Shown here piece by piece: positions 17,365 to 26,498 of a stretch of DNA of 64,000 nt. Source of the DNA: Candidatus Harpocratesius repetitus. GTDB taxonomy: Archaea; Asgardarchaeota; Lokiarchaeia; Sigyniarchaeales; Promethearchaeaceae. The stretch lies in assembly GCA_021498095.1 (NCBI GenBank), contig JAIZWK010000001.1:4226768-4290767 (forward strand), written 5' to 3'. The position numbers were made by a program, and so were the translations under genes. Position 1 is the stretch's first letter. Each line of letters starts with the position of its first letter. The notes under the pieces were generated by a model that saw nothing but the letters and a program-made list of their open reading frames with translations, ran no database searches and was not told the DNA's origin.

Positions 17365-17950
17365 AATACATTTCCGAAAAAAGCTTTTGACGGAAAAAAG
17401 AACCTAAGGAATTTAACTTAGATATTAATTTTTACCAAACACTTGAATTTTCCAATTATTAACGGATGTTGAAAATATTTTAGAAACACAATCCAGTGTT
17501 AGCCCGATTATAGTTAATGATCAATGATTTTCACACAAGGACTATTAGTATTTATTATTTAAATAAATAATTTCGAAATATTAAAAATTTAATCAAAAAT
17601 CAAATTTATCATCATTCATCCTATTTCTATATTTCGTTAGCTCAATAATTGGCATCCCGATCTTTTAGATTATAAAACGAATATAATCAAATCAGAGAAT
17701 AAAATTTAATTAATGCAGGTGAAAAAATTGAATAAAAAATCAGAACTTTCCAATAAATTACGTTGCCATATGTTGGAACCATCATTCTATTTTAAAGTAT
17801 TATAGAATATTCAACTCAATAAATTGATGAATAAAAAACCAGTAAAAAAATTGAATATAAAAAAAAACTTTACTCGACGCACCCTTTTTTTTCACAATTA
17901 ATTTCCTTCCTTCATACAATCCTTCATAGAAATATCAACTCTTAAACCCC
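17365..17950. other. Intergenic stretch without a recognised gene
   Basis: Very AT-rich, with a small inverted repeat near 17372-17395 (TTTCCG ... CGGAAA) and a few frames of 20-30 codons (for example 17713-17805) that I do not consider genes. Similar short strings GTGAAAAAATTGAATA and GTAAAAAAATTGAATA occur at about 17719 and 17841. No tRNA-like or rRNA-like structure was recognised. Confidence 0.4.
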
Positions 17951-17952
17951 TC

Positions 17953-17993
17953 GGAAAGCTATCTGGCCTCCAACAGATAGCTTTCCACTCTTT
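17953..17993 (+). terminator. Strong hairpin followed by a T-run, terminator or small-RNA 3' end
   Basis: GGAAAGCTATCTG (17953-17965) and CAGATAGCTTTCC (17974-17986) form a perfect 13-bp stem with an 8-base loop, followed by ACTCTTTTTG. It lies in an intergenic region about 130 bases before the MalY pseudogene and follows no plus-strand gene, so it may end an unannotated transcript. The Pyr-rich segment CCTTCCTTCATACAATCCTT just upstream could be part of that RNA. Confidence 0.5.
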
Positions 17994-18122
17994 TTGTTTG
18001 CTATAGAGTATTTTTGCAAAATCATTCTGAAAATGGAAAAAGTAAATAGAAAATGTAAATATTTTAGGGATTCTTGCATTTTACTTATCCAGTAATTTGT
18101 TATCTAACTATATAGTAAAAGA

Positions 18123-19097
18123 ATGAGAATAATGGGACACAATTTTAATGAAGTTCATAATCGTAAAGACACCGATTCAATTAAATGGAATCCGAAATTA
18201 TTGGAAGAATGGTTCCATGTTAAAGATGTTCTACCCTTGTGGGTGGCAGATATGGATTTTCGCGCACATGAATCAATTATTAAAGCTATAAAAGATCGGG
18301 CTGAACATGGCATTTTTGGTTATTGTTTTGCTGATGATAGTTATTATCACTCCGTTATAAATTGGTTTGATCAAAACCATAATTGGAAAATTAAAAAAAA
18401 TTGGATAGTAATCATTCCTGGAGTTGTCCCTGCTATAAATATGCTGATTCAAGCTTTTTCTCGACCGGGAGATCAGATTATAATCCAAGAACCTGTTTAC
18501 TATCCTTTCAAAGAAGGAATTCTCGCTAATGGGCGTCGACCTTTAAAATTGTTAATGGTCGATATGAGATGGATTTTGAAGATTTAGAAAAGAAAATTCA
18601 AAAAAAGCGCGTCAAAATGCTAATTTTATGTTCACCTCACAATCCTGTTGGACGTGTTTGGAGTAGAGAGAAATGAATTCAAAACGACCTTGCAAGCTTT
18701 GGGATTATCAGTAGGTGCTAATATTTTTGGAATGCTTGCTATAAAGACAGCATATAATAAAGGAAAAGACTGGTTAAAAGATGTTCTTAATTATATTTAT
18801 CAAAATTATCTCTTTTTAAAGCAAGATCTCTCACAATATTTGCCGGAAGCCATTGTATTTCCTTTAGAAGGAACTTATTTAGCTTGGGTCGATTTCCATT
18901 CCTTAGGTATTACTTCAAAAGAATTGGATCTTCTTCTTAAGCATCAAGCTAAAGTATTACTTGATGACGGTGGGATGTTTGGAGAATGTAGCCAAGGATT
19001 TCAGCGTTTTAATATTGCATGCCCACGTAAAGTTTTAGAAGAGACTTTAAATAGAATAGTTAATGCAGCTAGCATCTATATTCAAGAAAATCATTAG
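18123..19097 (+). pseudogene. MalY/PatB-type aminotransferase, broken and lacking the PLP lysine
   Basis: The first frame (18123-18587) is the N-terminal half of a fold-type-I PLP enzyme of the cystathionine beta-lyase MalY/PatB group: LPLWVADMDF, GVVPAINMLIQAFSRPGDQI, QEPVYYPF. Near 18545 the frame shifts, and the shifted frame continues with VKMLILCSPHNPVGRVWSRE, which carries the conserved Asn. It then stops. From about 18670 a third frame holds the C-terminal part (LQALGLSVGANIFGMLA, LAWVDFHSLGI, RFNIACPRKVLEE with the substrate-binding Arg). About 90 residues between these pieces, including the Asp and the Schiff-base Lys, are missing. The deletion cannot be a sequencing slip, so it is a genuine pseudogene. 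It converges on the glycosylase at 19094 with a 4-base overlap. Confidence 0.85.
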
Positions 19098-19921
19098 TTT
19101 TCTTTTTTTCTATTCTTTTTTTTACGCGGTTTTATAAAAATTGCCGCTTTTTGATGGCATATCTCTTGAAACGGGCATTCTGCACATTTTGGTTGTTTTC
19201 GACAGACTCGTACACAGTGTTGTACAATTAATGCATGATACTCATTAAATACTGCTACATTGGGTTCTAAGTTATGGTGAAAAAAGGTCTGAAGTTCATC
19301 ATATTTCGGTTTTTGCGCAAAATATCCCATATATAGCATTAATCGATATGTATAAGCATCTATTACAAAAATAGGTCGATTGAATCCATATAATAAAATT
19401 GAGTCTGCAGTTTCTGGACCAATTCCCTTAACTTGAAGAAGAGCTTTGCGTAATTTCATCGTTTCTATGAATTTTAGATCTGATATTGATTGATTTTGCA
19501 AGAATGTGCACAAATTTTGAAGTTTAATTGCTTTTTGATTGTAATAACCTGATGATCTGATAATTTCAGCTAAGAAATCTTGTTTACATTCAAGAATTTT
19601 CTTCTTATTAAGCAATCCATGTTTTGCTAAGTTTCCTAAAGCCTTATCTGCATTTTCCCAAGAGGTGTTCTGAGTTAAAATTGCACCGATCATTATTTCA
19701 AAAATATCTTCTTCTGAATGAGGATAATTGTATTCTCCTGGATGATACCAAGTATTTTTCCCACGTTCTGTTGGATTCTGTCTTGATTTTTGCAATCTCA
19801 TTAATGGCCACCATCCTTGTGGGCCATATTTTGAATAAAGCAAATTATATAACTCATTCAATTCAGGTAAATCTTGAACTTTGTGTTGTCTTATAGATCT
19901 TATAGGTTTTTGATCAGCCAT
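19094..19921 (-). CDS. HhH-GPD DNA glycosylase, MagIII-like endonuclease III relative
   Basis: A 275-residue base-excision enzyme. It has the helix-hairpin-helix LLQVKGIGPETADSILLYG, the catalytic Asp in PIFVIDAYTYR, and a C-terminal Cys cluster CRKQPKCAECPFQEIC, close to the [4Fe-4S] pattern. The G-I-G-x-E-T-A-D form, with no catalytic Lys after the hairpin, matches the 3-methyladenine glycosylase III / COG2231 group and not bifunctional endonuclease III, so a monofunctional alkyl-base glycosylase is likely. An N-terminal extension with WWPLMRLQKSRQNPTERGKN is typical of that branch. The true endonuclease III is at 7246-8004. Confidence 0.85.
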   Translation of the reverse strand: MADQKPIRSIRQHKVQDLPELNELYNLLYSKYGPQGWWPLMRLQKSRQNPTERGKNTWYHPGEYNYPHSEEDIFEIMIGAILTQNTSWENADKALGNLAKHGLLNKKKILECKQDFLAEIIRSSGYYNQKAIKLQNLCTFLQNQSISDLKFIETMKLRKALLQVKGIGPETADSILLYGFNRPIFVIDAYTYRLMLYMGYFAQKPKYDELQTFFHHNLEPNVAVFNEYHALIVQHCVRVCRKQPKCAECPFQEICHQKAAIFIKPRKKKNRKKEN

Positions 19922-19960
19922 CCTTTATCTCCATTAAAAAAACAGAATTTAGCATAAAGA

Positions 19961-21073
19961 TTAAGAGAAATGCGTTATAACATAATCGAAGCAAATTTGA
20001 CAAGGATTCTCGAAATGATTGATCTTTTCTTTAAAATTATTGCTAAAACGATTTATTTCTGGGCCATTATCAAGAATTTCAAGTGCTTTTTTCACAATTT
20101 CATTTGGATTTCGAATGTGATGCATCGGAAAGCCATTTTCTACCAGAAAAATTTCTTGAGGTGCGGTTTTTCCTGGAAAAAATTCAATACTGGGAACATT
20201 CAGCAAACTGGATTCACGCACTATCGTTCCCCCTCCACTTATCACCAACGCTGAATAAAAACATAGATCCACTATATGTGGTAAATATTGTGTAATAATA
20301 ATGTTTGAATGTGTTGTATAGGTGCTTAATTGTTCTCTAAGCCATTTTTCTTGTTTATCTGATCTTACTAAAAGAAAATAAGTCATTTCTGGATGTTTTT
20401 CATAGATTTCGGGGAAAAATTGATTGATTAATGTTTCTTCAGGCTTTAATTTGTTTAAAAAATAATCTGCAAATGCTGGTTCACTCCTGATTAGCACAAA
20501 TTGACCCCTTTTCAAGTTAAATTTTTCTAGAACTTTTGGATTTGGAGTATAGTGGCTCAACCAAGCAATTTCATCAATGCCGTTGTATCTTATAAATTTA
20601 TCGGGATGTGCATAAATATTTAAATAATCTTTCAAAGGGATGCATTTGGGTGTAATTACTTTATCTATAAAGGGAAACAACTGCTTAGAAACAAAATAAC
20701 TGCGGGGTTCATCGCTAAATCCAATTGAAGGAATTCCTAATCCCATAGATAGTCGAGGACCTTCCACTGAACCGAAAGTAACAAAAAAATCAGGTTTGAA
20801 TGGAACTACAACGTCAAATAAACCTTGTAAACGTTCAATATATGCTTGCATTTTGCCTTCGATGGTATCTCCTCCATGTTTTCCAACAGCAGTATATGGA
20901 ATCTGAAGATCATCGAGTATTTTATATGTAGAATCAAAATCTCGAGCAGTGATCAAAAGTTGTGCTCCTTCATTTTGAAACCATTGAATCATTTGTGCGA
21001 ACATAATTGGTGCTTTTGGTTCTTCCAAATCAATCCATATTTTTTTCTCAGTTAACCGCTTCACGCTTAACAA
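19961..21073 (-). CDS. DUF354-family glycosyltransferase-like protein
   Basis: About 370 residues with a GT-B-like layout found in archaeal DUF354 proteins: IWIDLEEPKAPIMFAQMIQW at the N-terminus (the family often shows an HxxF equivalent here), an SDEPRS loop and, in the C-terminal half, LVISGGGTIVRESSLLNVPS, which resembles the nucleotide-sugar binding loop of UDP-GlcNAc epimerases and MurG. No ATG fits the start: TTG at 21073 and GTG at 21064 are the candidates. It lies beside an acyltransferase and an ALG7-like enzyme, which supports a role in surface glycan assembly. The exact sugar is unknown. Confidence 0.75.
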   Translation of the reverse strand: MLSVKRLTEKKIWIDLEEPKAPIMFAQMIQWFQNEGAQLLITARDFDSTYKILDDLQIPYTAVGKHGGDTIEGKMQAYIERLQGLFDVVVPFKPDFFVTFGSVEGPRLSMGLGIPSIGFSDEPRSYFVSKQLFPFIDKVITPKCIPLKDYLNIYAHPDKFIRYNGIDEIAWLSHYTPNPKVLEKFNLKRGQFVLIRSEPAFADYFLNKLKPEETLINQFFPEIYEKHPEMTYFLLVRSDKQEKWLREQLSTYTTHSNIIITQYLPHIVDLCFYSALVISGGGTIVRESSLLNVPSIEFFPGKTAPQEIFLVENGFPMHHIRNPNEIVKKALEILDNGPEINRFSNNFKEKINHFENPCQICFDYVITHFS

Positions 21074-21126
21074 AAATATGTATAATTAAAAAATTTATCT
21101 TATAAGATATATTTAAAAATTAGATA

Positions 21127-21169
21127 TTATCGAAATTTTTCACTTTATCGAAATTTTTCACATTATCGA
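21127..21169. promoter_or_regulatory. Three 18-bp-spaced TTATCGA iterons, possible operator
   Basis: TTATCGAAATTTTTCAC occurs at 21127 and again at 21145, and TTATCGA begins a third time at 21163, exactly 18 bases on. The set lies in the short gap between two divergent genes (starts near 21073 and 21199). Even spacing close to two helical turns is what a dimeric regulator site would need, so an operator is proposed; the cognate regulator is not identified. Confidence 0.4.
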
Positions 21170-21198
21170 TAATTATTAATCAGATACTGGTGAATAAA

Positions 21199-21798
21199 AT
21201 GACTGAACAAGAAAAGAAATTGAATTATACCGTGCAAAAACATGCAATTTTAAATAAACAGCCAGTTTATGGACCGAATTCACATTTCGCTGGCCAAGAA
21301 AAGACTTTACCTCCTACAGAAATAGGTGAAGGCTCTATAATTTGTTCTCATGCAGTAATTTATGCAGGTACAAAATTAGGAAAGAAAGTTTTCGTAGCTG
21401 ATGGTGCTTCAATTCGAGAAAATGTTACCATTGATGATATGGCGGTAATTGGAAGAATGGTCACAGTAGAGTGTAATACAAAAATTGGAAAGCGTTCAAA
21501 AATCCAAACTGCAGCTCACATTACCGGGGATTGTATAATAGGTGATGATGTTTTTATTGGTCCTGAAGTGACAACTATGAATGATCTCTATATGGGGGCA
21601 AAAGAAACTGAGATGAAGGGACCAATTATTGAAGATGGGGCATTGATCGGAGGAAATGCGACATTATTACCCGGAGTAAGAATCGGAAAAAATGCAGTAG
21701 TTGGCGCCGGTTCTGTTGTTACTAAGGATGTACCTGCAAATGAAGTTTGGGTGGGTAATCCTGCAAAAAAAATAAAAATGAGAGATTGGAATCAATAA
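21199..21798 (+). CDS. Left-handed beta-helix (hexapeptide repeat) acyltransferase
   Basis: About 199 residues dominated by hexapeptide repeats such as IGEGSIICSHAVIYAGTKLG, IGDDVFIGPEVT and IGKNAVVGAGSVVTKDV, ending with the family signature VWVGNPAKKI. These trimeric enzymes transfer acetyl or other acyl groups from CoA to sugar amino groups (WbpD/PglD/WbbJ type). The ATG at 21199 is preferred to a GTG nine bases earlier. It is divergent from the DUF354 gene, with the iterons between them, and belongs to the glycan neighbourhood. Confidence 0.88.
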   Translation: MTEQEKKLNYTVQKHAILNKQPVYGPNSHFAGQEKTLPPTEIGEGSIICSHAVIYAGTKLGKKVFVADGASIRENVTIDDMAVIGRMVTVECNTKIGKRSKIQTAAHITGDCIIGDDVFIGPEVTTMNDLYMGAKETEMKGPIIEDGALIGGNATLLPGVRIGKNAVVGAGSVVTKDVPANEVWVGNPAKKIKMRDWNQ

Positions 21799-21834
21799 TA
21801 TCAAATATTTTTTCATTTACGAATTTTTCATTCA

Positions 21835-23178
21835 TTAATTTTCCTTTGTTTTATGTTGATGTCGGCGTAATGTCTGCCAGAAATATGCAAGCGTGATAAT
21901 ATACCACAAAATCAAGATTACTCCGCCAATTAATATACCAAACAACCAATTAACTGGCTTGCTAATAATAAATTGATCAATAATAACTAAAAATACAAAA
22001 GCTATTCCCAATAAAACAATCATTATAATTGAAAGCCCCAATATTTTAGGAAGAAGAGAAATTACTAGTAAAATCACGATTAGGCTAATAGAGACAACTC
22101 CTACTATTTTAAATGTATCATAAGGACTGAAGAAGGGAAGCATTAATAATGCTGCAAGAAGGCTGAAAACACCTGAAATTATCGAAAGTCCAAAAAAATG
22201 ACTAACTAGGTCTTTTTCACTTAATGCACTTGTGGCTGTAAGTAAACGGGGTAATGTCAGTGGTGCATCTGGTTCTTTTGAAGCAATAATCAAATCATTT
22301 TCAAGTAAATAAATATCCTTTTTTCCTATGGTATGACTTTCCTTAAAACCGCGAACAGAGGCGATTACATAAAAACTATTGAAAATTTGTGGTAACATGA
22401 CCAATATCATAATTGTTTCTATCGATCCAAATATTCCTACCAAAGCAATGGATGCTCCAATTACTAAAGTCCCAGTATCGCCAGGAAAAATTTTAGCGGG
22501 ATATTTATTATATAAGAAAAATGCAAAAATTCCTGCAAATGTAATCATTCCATAAATTATTCCTTGACTGGAACCTATTAGAAAAGAAGCCAAAATCATA
22601 AAAATCAAAGCGATTGAAGTTGTTCCAGAACCTTCGCCATTATAACCTTCCAGCATATTAACCGTATTTGTCATAACAATTATAATTATAGGAAGAGTGA
22701 GTGGATAGATAATAGTTAATTGAAGACGACCTAAAACAGGTAAAACTGGATTTGATACTTTTATAAAACCAACAAATGGTAAATTTGCTATAAAGACAGG
22801 AAGGCCTGTAACAAACATTAGAATAATTTTTTTTAATGAAGATAACTGTTTTCGATCATCAATCCATCCAACTATCGTTGCTATGGCAATTGTAAGATTA
22901 AATATAAACAGTTCATGCCAAAAAATTGGAAAAACAAGACTAATCAGCGTAAAACCGATAATAATTGTGATTGAAAACCCAATTCCTCCTGATTCTGCTG
23001 TTTCGGGGCGATCTTTTTTATGAATATCGTATCCTACATATCCTTTTCGCTTCATCCATGAAATTATATATGGATACAGCCAAAATGTAAAAGTAAAAAC
23101 AAAAAGAGTAATCAAGATAAGAAGTAGTATTTGGTACCATTCCATTTGTAATTGGGAAAGAGGAATCATTGTATTCAC
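21835..23178 (-). CDS. ALG7/DPAGT1-like polyprenyl-phosphate GlcNAc-1-phosphate transferase
   Basis: A 447-residue polytopic membrane protein with about ten hydrophobic segments. It starts lipid-linked oligosaccharide assembly by moving sugar-1-phosphate from a UDP-sugar to dolichol phosphate. Family motifs seen: cytosolic loop DIHKKDRPETAESGGIGF, the Asp pair in VGWIDDRKQL, the Asn-rich NTVNMLEGYNGEGSG, and AKIFPGDTGTL with catalytic Asp. N-M-L-E-G-Y-N-G-E-G is closer to the eukaryotic DPAGT1 form than to bacterial MraY/WecA. A cytosolic loop of about 55 residues (KESHTIGKKDIYLLE to SEKDLVSHFF) follows. It is downstream of the longin-like gene (53-base gap). Confidence 0.88.
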   Translation of the reverse strand: MNTMIPLSQLQMEWYQILLLILITLFVFTFTFWLYPYIISWMKRKGYVGYDIHKKDRPETAESGGIGFSITIIIGFTLISLVFPIFWHELFIFNLTIAIATIVGWIDDRKQLSSLKKIILMFVTGLPVFIANLPFVGFIKVSNPVLPVLGRLQLTIIYPLTLPIIIIVMTNTVNMLEGYNGEGSGTTSIALIFMILASFLIGSSQGIIYGMITFAGIFAFFLYNKYPAKIFPGDTGTLVIGASIALVGIFGSIETIMILVMLPQIFNSFYVIASVRGFKESHTIGKKDIYLLENDLIIASKEPDAPLTLPRLLTATSALSEKDLVSHFFGLSIISGVFSLLAALLMLPFFSPYDTFKIVGVVSISLIVILLVISLLPKILGLSIIMIVLLGIAFVFLVIIDQFIISKPVNWLFGILIGGVILILWYIITLAYFWQTLRRHQHKTKEN

Positions 23179-23231
23179 TTAGTTGAATAAAAGCATTGTA
23201 TATTAAATGAATTCTGATACAAATAGAATAA

Positions 23232-23897
23232 TTACTCCATATGTTCATTGAGGAGTGGAATGGCAAATATCTCCCAAATAGGGCGATTCTCTAAGTTGAC
23301 CTTTTTTACTACTTTTAATAATTGTCGATGGTAAATTTCAGGAATTGAATTAAATAATTTTTCTAAAATATTTTCTCCTAATGAAATTCTTTCCATAAGA
23401 GGAACGATCCATTTTTGTGGGATTTTTGCATAGATTCCTTCAATTAATATCAATTTCTGATATAGTTCAAGGGTTTCTGAGCCATATTTGTCAATTAAAT
23501 TATCAATAGTTGTTCTAAATGACTCAAATTCACTAGCTCGATAGATTCTTTTCTTTTCTCCTGAAATTAATTCACTTTCATATGCTGCTTCAAATAATTC
23601 TGTTATTTCCTTTGCCATTCCAGATAAAATAGGTTCAATCATATAACCCAGAGGCATAGAGTAGTTTATCATCAATACTGAAAATACATAAATTCCAGGG
23701 CTGAAACGAGCTTCTAAATTACCTGAACGAATTAGTGAAACACCCTCTGGAAAACCAATTTCTTGAGCAAATCCATTAAGTGCAGTTAAAAAACCCCCTA
23801 TGAGTTGATCACGGTTATTCTGATCACTATTTATGATATCATATTTATGAAGAAGCGTGCCTGTTTTTGTTATTATATATATTTCTACTAACACCAC
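23232..23897 (-). CDS. Longin/roadblock-like domain protein
   Basis: The first ~125 residues follow the longin-like alpha/beta pattern seen in Asgard trafficking-type proteins: VEIYIITKTGTLLHKYDI (beta-hairpin with a short turn), QLIGGFLTALNGFAQEIGFP (helix), then LEARFSPGIYVFSVLMI (paired strands) and a long helix with MAKEITELFEAAYESEL. The C-terminal ~90 residues are helical and of unknown type (LYQKLILIEGIYAKIPQKWI). Longin and roadblock folds commonly bind small GTPases or act in their regulation; a link to the Rab-like GTPase in this window is only inference. The same fold appears fused to CBS domains at 58696-59541. Confidence 0.65.
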   Translation of the reverse strand: MVLVEIYIITKTGTLLHKYDIINSDQNNRDQLIGGFLTALNGFAQEIGFPEGVSLIRSGNLEARFSPGIYVFSVLMINYSMPLGYMIEPILSGMAKEITELFEAAYESELISGEKKRIYRASEFESFRTTIDNLIDKYGSETLELYQKLILIEGIYAKIPQKWIVPLMERISLGENILEKLFNSIPEIYHRQLLKVVKKVNLENRPIWEIFAIPLLNEHME

Positions 23898-23968
23898 TTT
23901 TTATCAAAGTACAATAAGAAGATATAACCTAAAAAATGAAGGAATCTTTGCACTATTTGGCAATTATC

Positions 23969-25117
23969 TTATCTTTCTGTAAAATATTTTAGGAGAGTTT
24001 CGGTGATGTAATCAATTTGGCTATCCGTCATGCTAGAGACCATTGGGAGTTCAAAATGATTTCTTGCAATATGCTCAGCATTAGGACAGTGTGTTTTAGA
24101 ATAATCCGGAAAATTGACCACACGAGCCATATAGAAATTATTAATATTTTGGTATGCTGGTTGCTCATAAGACAAGACTGAATAAATTGTGCGTGACGAG
24201 ATATGGTTTATCTTAAGATATTTTATTAAATCCTGCGGTGTAATTGATGGATCATTAATTACTGGAGCAAAAATATAATCTGACATTTGATGACCAGGTA
24301 ACTGCTTTTGAAGCCGTAAAAATTTCTGTTCACCCAAAATTTTTCTATAAAGATTCCCATTTCGATGTCGTCTGGCAAGTATTTTTTCTGCTCGATCCAT
24401 TTGAACATTCATTATAGCTGCAGACATATCTGTAATTCGATAATTGAAGCCAATTCGATAATGGTTATAACCACCTTTTGGATCACGACCGTGATTTTTC
24501 AAACTTTGGATTTTATCATATACTTCTTCAGAATTACAGACAATTGCTCCACCTTCACCTCCAACTAGGTTTTTTGTTCCATAAAATGAAAAAGAGCCGA
24601 TATCTCCGAAATTACCAACATGAACTCCATTAATACGAGCATCATGAGCTTGAGCGCAATCTTCAATCACTTTTAGATCATGCTTTTCAGCAATCTCCAT
24701 GATTTCTTGCATATTACACGGATTTCCAAAAATATGAACCGGCATAATTGCCTTAGTTTTTTCTGTTATTGCTTGTTCTATTTTATTAGGATCTAAATTA
24801 AATGTCTCTGGATCAACATCAACAAACTTTGGGATTGCTCCATTAAATAGAATAGAATTAGATGAAGCAATAAAGGTAAAAGGTGTGGTAATAACTTCAT
24901 CACCTGGACCAATATCCATTGCAGTTAATGCAAGGTGAAGAGCGCAAGTTCCATTCGTAACAGTTGAAACATATTTACTTCCTGTAAACTGTCCAAATTT
25001 TTTTTCAAATTCCCGAGCATTTTTACCTTCGATTAAATAACGACTTTTCACGACTTCTTCTACAGCTTTAAGTTCTTGCTCAGCGATATTAACATCAACA
25101 ACAGGAATATCTTTCAT
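23969..25117 (-). CDS. DegT/DnrJ/EryC1-family sugar aminotransferase
   Basis: The ATG at 25117 (MKDIPVVDVNIAEQELKAVE) begins a normal ~382-residue PLP enzyme; the open frame further upstream overlaps the divergent mevalonate gene and does not fit. Motifs: ALHLALTAMDIGPGDEVITT, MPVHIFGNPCNMQEIMEIA, the Asp-Cys-Ala-Gln of VIEDCAQAHDA, and the PLP Lys in SFSFYGTKNLVGGEGG. These enzymes transaminate nucleotide-keto-sugars to amino sugars, which fits the neighbouring acyltransferase and GlcNAc-1-P transferase. The product sugar cannot be fixed from sequence. Confidence 0.92.
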   Translation of the reverse strand: MKDIPVVDVNIAEQELKAVEEVVKSRYLIEGKNAREFEKKFGQFTGSKYVSTVTNGTCALHLALTAMDIGPGDEVITTPFTFIASSNSILFNGAIPKFVDVDPETFNLDPNKIEQAITEKTKAIMPVHIFGNPCNMQEIMEIAEKHDLKVIEDCAQAHDARINGVHVGNFGDIGSFSFYGTKNLVGGEGGAIVCNSEEVYDKIQSLKNHGRDPKGGYNHYRIGFNYRITDMSAAIMNVQMDRAEKILARRHRNGNLYRKILGEQKFLRLQKQLPGHQMSDYIFAPVINDPSITPQDLIKYLKINHISSRTIYSVLSYEQPAYQNINNFYMARVVNFPDYSKTHCPNAEHIARNHFELPMVSSMTDSQIDYITETLLKYFTER

Positions 25118-25243
25118 TTTTTTTATCGTGATAAGAAAGGATCCATGCATCAAAAAATTTATTTTACAAGGGTTTTTACAAGAGTTATCATTATTCAAAG
25201 AACTTGATTTATTTTGAAAAAAATCCTTCATTTGAGATTTAAA

Positions 25244-26464
25244 ATGGACACAGAAACACAGCAAAAATTGAAAAGTGATTATTATGAATTGCTTCAATAT
25301 TTTGAAGAACAACAAGCTATAAGCAATTTATCGCAAATCAATCTAAAATGCTCCAAGCAAGAAGGAGAAAAGATTGTTCTTGCTTATCCTATTCAAGGGT
25401 TGTTAAAATATCATGGAATGACTGATCCTTTAGAGAGAATTGCCTATTTCTCAAGTATTTCTCTAAATAATGGAGTAGGTGCAACAATTACCTACGTTCA
25501 CCTTTCACGACAACGTGAAAAGGATATCTTGATATTAAATGGAACTAAAATCGATGTTTCATCAAGAATCTATAAGCGAGTATTGCAGCAATTAAATCTA
25601 ATTCGCGCTATGACCCAATTATCTAGTAAGGCATTGATTATCAGCAGAAATGTATATTTTTCTGACAATAATCCAAATACTTTTAGAACAATTAAAGAAA
25701 AGGGATTGGGAACTTCTGCTTCAGCAGGAGCGGCAATTGCGACTGCAATCATGCATATAATATATCCAAATCGTTCTGAAATCTTAAATAATCCTCAAAT
25801 TAGAAGTATTTTTGCTCGATTTTTAGCAGGTAGTGCTTCACGAAGTGCTACAGGTGGAATCAGTCTTTGGTTATCGCATCCTTCTGCAAAATCATTAGAG
25901 TCATTCAGTCTCAGACTTGATCAATTAGAAGATCGAAATTTCTTAAATGAGATTGTTCTTTTTACAATTCCCTTAATATCAGAATTAAAAACTGAACATG
26001 CTCATACTAGTGCTCCAAATTCACCTTATTTTCAAAAATGGGCACTCCAAAGAAAAGATAAAATTATCCAATTTATTGAAGCAATTAAAACACATGACTT
26101 TAAACGTTTAGGGGAATTAGCAGAGGAAGATACACTTGCTTTGCATGCTATTTCGATGACGACAGGTATTAATGACTATATTTTAGCTTGGAAATCTGAA
26201 ACCTTATTAATCATGAAGTTGATCCAAAGAATGCGAAAAGAAAAGAAGATCCCAATATATTATTCAATTGATACTGGTCCCACAGTTGTAATTATAACAC
26301 TTAAATCATTCAAAGATTTTGTTTTTACGGAATTGAAGAAACATTTTCCAAAAGTTCCAATATTAATAAGTAAAATTCAAGGTGCTCCAAAAATTATTGA
26401 ACCAGATTCACATGAGTACTCTCTTATTCGTGAGGACCTATTAAAATTTCGACATTTCCGTTAA
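25244..26464 (+). CDS. Mevalonate-phosphate/diphosphate decarboxylase family protein
   Basis: The ATG at 25244 gives ~406 residues; a TTG ten codons upstream is less likely. GHMP-superfamily decarboxylase: YPIQGLLKYHGM at the N-terminus, KEKGLGTSASAGAAIATAIM as the phosphate loop, LAGSASRSATGGISLW (the S-A-S-R-S-x-x-G-G segment typical of MVD) and SIDTGPTVVII with the catalytic Asp region. Because isopentenyl phosphate kinase is in the same cluster, mevalonate 5-phosphate decarboxylase (giving isopentenyl phosphate) is the more likely activity than the classical diphosphate enzyme; this is inference from context. First of four tightly spaced plus-strand genes. Confidence 0.85.
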   Translation: MDTETQQKLKSDYYELLQYFEEQQAISNLSQINLKCSKQEGEKIVLAYPIQGLLKYHGMTDPLERIAYFSSISLNNGVGATITYVHLSRQREKDILILNGTKIDVSSRIYKRVLQQLNLIRAMTQLSSKALIISRNVYFSDNNPNTFRTIKEKGLGTSASAGAAIATAIMHIIYPNRSEILNNPQIRSIFARFLAGSASRSATGGISLWLSHPSAKSLESFSLRLDQLEDRNFLNEIVLFTIPLISELKTEHAHTSAPNSPYFQKWALQRKDKIIQFIEAIKTHDFKRLGELAEEDTLALHAISMTTGINDYILAWKSETLLIMKLIQRMRKEKKIPIYYSIDTGPTVVIITLKSFKDFVFTELKKHFPKVPILISKIQGAPKIIEPDSHEYSLIREDLLKFRHFR

Positions 26465-26498
26465 TTTATCTAAATATACAGAATTCTGTTGATTAATT

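Noticed and set aside
17700..17880. Small frames of 24-30 codons in the long intergenic gap
   Set aside because: AT-rich chance frames without ribosome site, domain or conservation evidence.
25118..25315. N-terminal extension of the DegT aminotransferase
   Set aside because: Hydrophobic and Cys/Asn-rich, unlike the family, and it overlaps the divergent decarboxylase start; ATG 25117 fits.
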